Positions 6,901 through 12,224 of a DNA stretch of 12,224 nt are shown one piece after another (position 1 is the first letter of the stretch; each line of letters starts with the position of its first letter). The notes beneath the pieces were generated by a model. That model was not told the origin of the DNA and ran no database searches. It saw nothing but the letters and a program-made list of their open reading frames with translations. The DNA is taken from positions 1-12,224 of the forward strand of contig NZ_CALKTT010000034.1 of the NCBI RefSeq assembly GCF_937997535.1, written 5' to 3'. The position numbers and the translations under genes were made by a program. This DNA comes from an uncultured Campylobacter sp. (GTDB taxonomy: Bacteria; Campylobacterota; Campylobacteria; Campylobacterales; Campylobacteraceae).

Positions 6901-9900
6901 TAAATTTAGACATGGAAAAGATGAGCTTGGGAGAGGGCGGAAAGCTAAGCTATAAATTTGATACTTTAAATTCTAAGCTTATGCGGCTATATAAAGATGG
7001 AAAACATGATGAAATTATCAAATTAATGAGTATCGTTCGAGATGCTAGCGCGTATAAACCTATATTCCAAAAGAATTTAAAAGAAGATCTCGTAAAGCTA
7101 GGCAGCAATGATGACAAATTGTTGTCTCTATGTCTTAATACGTATATGGGTGGGACGGATGGCAATGATGTTATCAATGGAAATTCCGAAAATAATTTTA
7201 TAGTGGGAGGAAAAGGCAACGACACGCTCTATGGCGGATATGGTGACGATATCTATATTTATAATAAAGGTGACGGAGCGGATATTATCTACGATATGGC
7301 GGGTAAAGATGAAATACAATTCAAAGAAGGCGTAGCTCCTAATGATGTAAATTTCAAAAGGGAACTAGATAAACTTATAATATCCATCAAAAGTAATGAT
7401 GATAGCATAACTATCCAAAATTTCTTTTCCGTAAATCCTGAAATAGGAAACAATACCGTAAGAACTATAACTTTTGCCGATGGAACCGTTTATGATTTTA
7501 ATAAAATTCTTGAATTAACCCCACTAAGCTCTACCGATAAAGACGATAAGCTATATCTCACTGATGGCAACGATACCTTTGACGCAGGTCTTGGTAACGA
7601 TGAAATTTGGAGTGGTAACGGAGATGATATCATCAATGGCGGAGAGGGAGATGATACCCTTTATGGAAATGATGGCAACGATACTTTAAATGGAGGCAAC
7701 GGAAATGATACGCTTTATGGCGGTAATGGTAATGATATACTAAATGGAGGAAAGGGAAACGATACGCTCTATGGCGAAAACGGGAATAATATTCTAAATG
7801 GAGGAGCAGGCAACGATGCCCTCAATGGTGGTTATGGCAACGATACCTATATATTTAATCAAAGTGACGGAGCGGATACTATAATAGATTACGGCGGTAA
7901 TAATATTCTCAAACTAGGCGCCGGATTGGATAAAAAAGATTTAATCATTTCGCAAAATTCCAATGGATACATACTTTTATCTTTTAAAAATAACGCGAGC
8001 GATAGTATTACCTTCAATCAAAATATCCAAACTATAGAATTCGCTAACGGCGATAAGATAAATATAGATGAGATTAAAAAGTTATCTCTTATCGGAGATG
8101 ATACCGATAATACGATTTACGGCTATTATAATGAAAATAATATCCTAATCGGCAACGGAGGTAACGACAGACTTTACGGAAGTGACAATAACGATACTTT
8201 AATCGGCGGTAAAGGAAACGATACTCTCAATGGCGGATACGGTAATGATACCTATATATTTAATAAAGGCGATGGAGCGGATATCATAACCGATTACGAC
8301 GGTAATGATACGATTAAATTTAATGATTTTTCCGCCAGCGATATATCATTAAAACGAGAACTTAATGATGTTATCATCACTTCAAAAGTCTCAAATGACA
8401 AAATTATCATCAAGGACTTTTATTATAATGGTGATGCAGTATCGTCTATAAAAAAGATTATTTTTAAGGATAATTCCGTTTGGGATTATCAAACTATCAT
8501 TAATAACTCTTCTATAAAAGCAACGGAAGAAGATGATAAATTCTATCTAAGCAATAAAGACGATATATTCGATGCCCTTGGCGGAGATGATGAAATATAT
8601 GGGCATGGTGGCAATGATATCTTAAGCGGAGGCTTGGGCGATGATAAGCTTTATGGAAGTGATGGTAACGATACTTTAAATGGAGGAAGTGGAAACGATA
8701 CTCTTTATGGAAATGATGGTAACGATGCTTTAATCGGCGGCAAAGACGATGACACTCTAAACGGCGGATACGGCGATGATACTTATATATTTAATAAAGG
8801 CGACGGCAACGATACTGTAACCGATAATGAGGGAGTCGATACTATAAAATTTGGCGAAGGAATAAGCAAAGAGGATCTTATCGTCAAAAGAGTTGCGCGA
8901 ATGAATGATCGTACTGGACGAAAGGAATATTCGGATATAGCCATATTTTTTAAAAATTCCCCAAATGATTCCATTACTATGCAAAACGTTATCGATAGCA
9001 ACAAAAATAGAGATAACAACATAATAGAGAATTTTGAATTTGCTAATGGCGAGAAGCTGAGCTTCGAAGATATCAAAAAGCTATCTTTGATTGGTACCGA
9101 CAATAACGAGAACATTGTAGGTTATGTTCATACACACAATATTATCAAAGGAGAAGGCGGAGACGATAAGCTTTACGGTCAAGGCTGGAATGATACTATG
9201 TACGGCGGAGACGGTAATGACCTAATCGAGGGCGGTAGCGGCAACGATACTTTGATTGGAGGTAAAGGAAACGATATTCTAAACGGGGGTATAGGAAATG
9301 ATATTCTAATTGGGGAAACAGACGATGATACCATATACGGGGACTTGGGTGATGATATTCTGATTGGTGGAATAGGAAAAGATACTCTCAACGGAGGTAT
9401 GGGAGATGACACTTACGTATTCAATAAAGGTGATGGCAACGATACTATAGAGGATAGCGATGGAGTCGACATCATTAAATTCGGAGAAGGAATTGGCAAA
9501 GAGGATCTGCTTATAAGTAGGGGTGCGGATAAAGATGATATCGTGATTAAATTTAAAAATACTGCTACCGATTCCATAACTTTAAAAAACGTTATTTACA
9601 AAAATAAAACTAGTTTCTATGGCGCAATAGAAAACTTTGAATTTGCAAATGGTGATAAACTGAGTTTTAAAGATATAAAACAATTGGCTGTAGTTGGAAC
9701 TGATGAAGATGAAGATATACAGGGCTTTGACGATGTAGATAATACTCTTGTAGGTAATGGCGGAAGTGACAAACTTTATGGCGGAGACGGTAACGATACC
9801 TTAATCGGAGGCATAGGAAATGATACCCTAAACGGGGGTCTAGGCAACGACACCCTAATAGGAGACGTAGGAAACGATATTCTAAAAGGCGGTATAGGAG

Positions 9901-12224
9901 ATGATACTTACGTATTCAATAAAGGGGACGGTAACGATATAATAGAGGATAGTGATGGAGTAGACACTCTTAAATTTGGCGAAGGTATACGAAAAGAAGA
10001 CTTAATTATTTCAAGAAATTCAGATAAGAATTCGCATGGATATTTATTAAGTTATGCAAGAGATATAATCATTAAATTTAAACACAATGAGACTGATTCC
10101 ATAACTTTAAAAAATGTTATAAATGAAAATAAAACTGACATTGCCAACGTGATAGAAAATTTTGAATTTGCTAATGGCGAAAAATTAAGCTTTGAAGATA
10201 TAAAACAATTGCCCCTTATGGGTACTGATGAAGGAGAGGGCATAAAAGGTTTTAGGGATTCAAACAATACGCTTGTGGGCAATGGTGGGGATGATAATCT
10301 TTATGGAGATAATAAGAATGATATTTTAATCGGCGGAGAAGGAGATGATAATTTAATAGGTGACGAAGGAGACGATACATATATCTATAATATCGGTGAC
10401 GGAAATGATACAATCTATGATCATGAAGGAGAAGATATAATAAAATTTGGCAAAGGCATAAACAAGGAAGATATCATTGTAACTAAAAGCGAGGTAAAAT
10501 ACAATAGTTTTACAGGGTCAAAGTATCGAGATTTAGTTATATCGTTCAGAAAGAAACAAGGAAGTATATCCCTAGAGCATACTATATCAGAAGATGGTAG
10601 CATTAGTGTGGAAGATAAGTATAAAACATTAGTATTCGAAAACGGAGATAAATTAAGCTTTGAAGATATTTTAAAACTATCGTTAACCGGAGATGATGAG
10701 GATAATCATATATCCGGATATAAGTATCACAATGATACCATAGAGGGTAAGGGCGGAAATGATATACTTAGCGGAGATGAGGGTAATGATACTTTAATCG
10801 GCGGAGAAGGAAATGATAGATTAGGCGGGGGCGAAGGTAACGATATCTTGATTGGCGGCGAAGGTGACGATACTCTAGAAGGCTTTAGGGGCAATGATAC
10901 TTATATTTTCAATAAAGGTGACGGAAATGACACTATAGAAGAATATGCTGGAAATGATACACTTAAATTCGGCGAAGGTATAAGCAAGGAAGATATTATC
11001 GTAAAAAAGAATGGCTACGGCGGCGCCTATAGCAATGATATTGTTATATCGTTTAAAAATAATCCTACCGACAGTATAACCTTAAAGGATGCTATACGCA
11101 TGAACGAAGCAAATAAAGATAAAATGATAGAAAATTTTATTTTTTCAAATGGTGATAAATTAAGTTTTGATGATATTAGACAATTATCCTTAATAGGCAG
11201 CAATGAAAAAGATGACATAAAAGGATATAGCGATCTAAATAATATATTTCAGGGCATGGATGGAGATGATAATCTATGGGGTCAGCGAACAGACGAGACC
11301 TTTATAGGCGGTAAAGGCAACGACTATCTTGGAGGAGATGGCGGAGATGACACCTATATCTTCAGCCCCGGAGATGGAAATGATATAATTTTTGATTATG
11401 AAGGGACAAATATTTTACAATTTACTGAAGGAATTACAAAGGATGATTTATTAATCGGATTAGAAGAATCACGTTTTATAATTAGGTTTAAAAATTCAAA
11501 CGATTCAATTTGGTTCCCTCATACATCCATTAAAAAAATACAATTTTTTAATGGAGACGAATTAAGCTATGAAGAAATGAAAAAATTGGCTTTAACAGGA
11601 ACCGACGGCGATGATGTTATGAGTTCATGCAATGATGAGGATACGGTATTTATAGGCGGCAAAGGAAACGATACTCTAACCGGCGGAAGCGGTAATGATA
11701 CATATGTATTCAATAAAGGGGATGGAGCAGATTCAATCCGGGATGAAAACGGAAATGATACTATTAAATTTGGAAATGGTATAAGAAAAAACGACCTAAT
11801 TATAAAAAGGAGTGACAACAAAGACTTATATGAATTTGATGATATGATTATCTCTTTTAAAAATTCTCCTAATGACTCGATAGCTATAAAGAATATTATT
11901 GCAGATAATAAAATTAGACCTTCTGGCATAATAGAGAATTTTGAATTTGCAAGCGGAGAAAAGCTAAGTTTTGAAGATATTAAGCAACTATCTCTTGTGG
12001 GTACCAATAAAGATGACTTGATAAAGGGTTACAACGATATGGATAATGAGATCAAAGGCGGCGACGGAAATGATATACTAATAGGAGGCAACGGAGTTAA
12101 TAATATCCTTGAAGGTGGCAGAGGCAATGATACTCTAAGAGGATGCTATGACAGCTATGGTAATCCCGGCATCAGCATGAATGGCAAAAATACCTTCGTC
12201 TTTTCTAGGGGTGACGGAAACGAT
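3990..12224 (+). CDS. Giant FrpC-like RTX calcium-binding protein, 3' partial
   Basis: Open for 2745 codons with no stop to the right edge; I checked the frame at several points along it. Residues 1-360 have no domain I recognise and no signal peptide. Residues ~368-435 hold a first RTX cluster (GGKGSD, GGDGFDTY), followed by a beta region to ~640. Residues ~659-830 resemble the calcium-dependent self-processing module of Neisseria FrpC, with acidic loops DLNNDG, DRNGNGKIDNGSELFGD and DTNNDGIID. Its first residues are SP rather than the DP cleaved in FrpC. Residues ~848-1047 look helical and match the segment that follows this module in related proteins. From ~1053 onward, about ten blocks alternate GGxGNDTL nonapeptides with a DTYIFNKGDG-type spacer, the first close to the hemolysin-related domain PF06594. 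Such proteins leave by type I secretion through a C-terminal signal, which is outside the window. I see no hydrophobic pore-forming region. An adhesin-like or surface role fits best, but activity is unknown. Confidence 0.88.
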   Translation, partial: MRTFELGLIGCDFATETLCFYLWGRSVAPEPAELASGDWIDRQEPITLKIDPNEFFSLVGRDTFNAKDIKLFKTFFSGKTIERNVLNNGNALNETQYDEHKDGKYYLTQEQFADLFYGEYKNNKERYDNKKLKEDVYDIAFRPYDKNAASVSLYDRNILKPNFAKIAFAFGSVQLGLDTSNIRYVLDENLNPLAVENVRYKLDLGDFDFKGGEGSEEVNEILKQIADPSGIGKKVNLEFDKEAKIYVGDITKEDYASLKDWKDLKTKLGVDNPPAPIDNELSVKTVKYAKFLDEFNRIKQVSKVIDYLDENGKIVMFGSNENDKMVGTRATNFDYSDNVDADWFPDAAANLLLNHYKEHIPNGITYVGGKGSDRIMGTDYDDILYGHDKEGKDDDEAADTLIGGKGSDKLYGDKGDDTLIGSFRLSDDGNMDELYGGDGFDTYYAGDKDIIEDSDGKGRVFLNNSILTGGIYNKDKGVYISEDGKTEYKLLEDEKLIVKKDGGTVTINGYKKDFKDEKGNAYLSITLVDTDEIGISIDDNQTNEGDSGKKSLDFNISIQGSIEKGEFLILGVGDKKYLFGDPSEEYIKKYNLNLAQYKRGNTYTYTWDSNTDKQEDRKFDVTPTIIQTSDKLKAKILKYGIGKIIDDDRDPDDPETEGSPIVIDLNNDGINTLSLDYTRNFDLDNNGFAEATGWIQKDDALLAYDRNGNGKIDNGSELFGDKTISDNYYSYTNPKAKNGFSALKEFDTNNDGIIDKNDKDFDKLLLWQDKNSNTITDEGELIKLSDKVKSIDLNYKEISTDNNGNSIRQTSTATLNDGTKVKADDVWFKVSLNKTKEIIDQDKILLETQALPQVIASGNLNSLRVTASNNETLATMINLYLALSPEDRKKHIDELIYEWAEVGAIDKNSMRGDVKARDMAVYEKLAGKPFLQKGYNSSPWTNASNRVNDKINTFKYYVYASIELQTTYSDLNLDMEKMSLGEGGKLSYKFDTLNSKLMRLYKDGKHDEIIKLMSIVRDASAYKPIFQKNLKEDLVKLGSNDDKLLSLCLNTYMGGTDGNDVINGNSENNFIVGGKGNDTLYGGYGDDIYIYNKGDGADIIYDMAGKDEIQFKEGVAPNDVNFKRELDKLIISIKSNDDSITIQNFFSVNPEIGNNTVRTITFADGTVYDFNKILELTPLSSTDKDDKLYLTDGNDTFDAGLGNDEIWSGNGDDIINGGEGDDTLYGNDGNDTLNGGNGNDTLYGGNGNDILNGGKGNDTLYGENGNNILNGGAGNDALNGGYGNDTYIFNQSDGADTIIDYGGNNILKLGAGLDKKDLIISQNSNGYILLSFKNNASDSITFNQNIQTIEFANGDKINIDEIKKLSLIGDDTDNTIYGYYNENNILIGNGGNDRLYGSDNNDTLIGGKGNDTLNGGYGNDTYIFNKGDGADIITDYDGNDTIKFNDFSASDISLKRELNDVIITSKVSNDKIIIKDFYYNGDAVSSIKKIIFKDNSVWDYQTIINNSSIKATEEDDKFYLSNKDDIFDALGGDDEIYGHGGNDILSGGLGDDKLYGSDGNDTLNGGSGNDTLYGNDGNDALIGGKDDDTLNGGYGDDTYIFNKGDGNDTVTDNEGVDTIKFGEGISKEDLIVKRVARMNDRTGRKEYSDIAIFFKNSPNDSITMQNVIDSNKNRDNNIIENFEFANGEKLSFEDIKKLSLIGTDNNENIVGYVHTHNIIKGEGGDDKLYGQGWNDTMYGGDGNDLIEGGSGNDTLIGGKGNDILNGGIGNDILIGETDDDTIYGDLGDDILIGGIGKDTLNGGMGDDTYVFNKGDGNDTIEDSDGVDIIKFGEGIGKEDLLISRGADKDDIVIKFKNTATDSITLKNVIYKNKTSFYGAIENFEFANGDKLSFKDIKQLAVVGTDEDEDIQGFDDVDNTLVGNGGSDKLYGGDGNDTLIGGIGNDTLNGGLGNDTLIGDVGNDILKGGIGDDTYVFNKGDGNDIIEDSDGVDTLKFGEGIRKEDLIISRNSDKNSHGYLLSYARDIIIKFKHNETDSITLKNVINENKTDIANVIENFEFANGEKLSFEDIKQLPLMGTDEGEGIKGFRDSNNTLVGNGGDDNLYGDNKNDILIGGEGDDNLIGDEGDDTYIYNIGDGNDTIYDHEGEDIIKFGKGINKEDIIVTKSEVKYNSFTGSKYRDLVISFRKKQGSISLEHTISEDGSISVEDKYKTLVFENGDKLSFEDILKLSLTGDDEDNHISGYKYHNDTIEGKGGNDILSGDEGNDTLIGGEGNDRLGGGEGNDILIGGEGDDTLEGFRGNDTYIFNKGDGNDTIEEYAGNDTLKFGEGISKEDIIVKKNGYGGAYSNDIVISFKNNPTDSITLKDAIRMNEANKDKMIENFIFSNGDKLSFDDIRQLSLIGSNEKDDIKGYSDLNNIFQGMDGDDNLWGQRTDETFIGGKGNDYLGGDGGDDTYIFSPGDGNDIIFDYEGTNILQFTEGITKDDLLIGLEESRFIIRFKNSNDSIWFPHTSIKKIQFFNGDELSYEEMKKLALTGTDGDDVMSSCNDEDTVFIGGKGNDTLTGGSGNDTYVFNKGDGADSIRDENGNDTIKFGNGIRKNDLIIKRSDNKDLYEFDDMIISFKNSPNDSIAIKNIIADNKIRPSGIIENFEFASGEKLSFEDIKQLSLVGTNKDDLIKGYNDMDNEIKGGDGNDILIGGNGVNNILEGGRGNDTLRGCYDSYGNPGISMNGKNTFVFSRGDGND
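5091..5340 (+). repeat. First RTX nonapeptide cluster
   Basis: Encodes residues ~368-450 of the giant protein: GGKGSDRIMG, DYDDILYG, GGKGSDKLYG, DKGDDTLIG and GGDGFDTYYAG. These are calcium-binding RTX nonapeptides (GGxGxDxLx). The segment ending in AGDKDIIEDSDGKG, and the short beta region after it, is a common arrangement upstream of FrpC-type modules. This cluster is separated from the main array by about 1.8 kb. Confidence 0.7.
7146..12224 (+). repeat. Iterated RTX plus beta-spacer blocks
   Basis: The conserved DDTYIFNKGDG-type segment begins near 7245, 7840, 8243, 8774, 9404, 9900, 10371, 10893, 11346, 11695 and 12188. That gives eleven copies and ten full intervals of roughly 350-630 bases. 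Each block has RTX nonapeptides, this segment, a stretch like DTIKFGEGISKEDLIV, then SITLKNVI, ENFEFANGEKLSFEDIK and LSLIGTD. The first and third blocks are closer to the PF06594 pattern (FKREL, then a TITFADG- or KIIFKD-like strand). The later ones form a more uniform subfamily. The number of nonapeptides per block varies from about ten to two. The array continues past the right edge. Confidence 0.85.
7653..7814 (+). repeat. 54-base tandem repeat in the RTX array
   Basis: Within the longest nonapeptide run, LYG and LNG turns alternate strictly. LYG codons start at 7659, 7713 and 7767, and LNG codons at 7686, 7740 and 7794, giving an exact 54-base (18-residue) period over three units. The units are similar but not identical in DNA. 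A change of copy number would keep the reading frame. Confidence 0.7.

Noticed and set aside
7590..7850. CRISPR-like regular repeat
   Set aside because: The repeats have no unique spacers, stay in frame, and encode RTX nonapeptides.
11567..12007. Long minus-strand open frame in the RTX region (146 codons), and similar ones at 5402-5761 and 8783-9115
   Set aside because: They lie opposite the in-frame giant RTX gene, are rich in Ser, Pro, Ile and Phe as expected from the complement of RTX repeats, and lack good ribosome binding sites.
3990..12224. Classic pore-forming RTX cytolysin
   Set aside because: No hydrophobic helices are seen before the repeats, and no acyltransferase gene lies upstream. 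The FrpC-like module points to another class.

Overview
The window looks like a chromosomal segment of a Campylobacter-type epsilonproteobacterium, probably one of the more GC-rich oral or host-associated species. This is inferred from the many AAATTT/AAAATTTT blocks scattered through GC-rich spacer DNA, the strong AAGGAG-type ribosome binding sites, and a secreted DUF4139 protein of a kind found in that genus. The species cannot be fixed from sequence reading alone. All convincing genes are on the + strand.

Positions 1-2143 are GC-rich. A hairpin followed by a T-run (25-46) probably terminates a gene that lies off the left edge. A spacer with AT-rich palindromes follows, then one complete gene (318-1754) for an exported DUF4139 / MuiA-like protein with a central coiled coil. 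A 389-base spacer (1755-2143) has short direct and inverted repeats but no gene I can support.

Positions 2144-12224 are visibly more AT-rich and form one apparent operon: membrane-anchored paralogue A (2144-2971), a 49-residue ORF (3021-3170), membrane-anchored paralogue B (3167-3928, overlapping the small ORF by ATGA), and a giant RTX protein starting at 3990. The giant gene stays open for 2745 codons to the right edge with no internal stop. Its product has, in order: a novel N-terminal region, a small RTX cluster, a region resembling the FrpC self-processing module, a helical segment, and about ten iterated blocks of calcium-binding RTX nonapeptides, each with a beta-rich spacer. Its C-terminus, which should carry the type I secretion signal, lies beyond the window.

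The most interesting point is the layout. The 49-residue ORF matches the first ~46 residues of the giant protein, including the ribosome binding site context, and each copy follows a paralogue of the same membrane-anchored family. This reads as a duplicated [membrane protein + RTX protein] cassette in which the upstream RTX copy has shrunk to its N-terminus. The paralogues may be accessory, anchoring or protective partners of the secreted RTX protein. That role is inferred from position only; I do not recognise the family.
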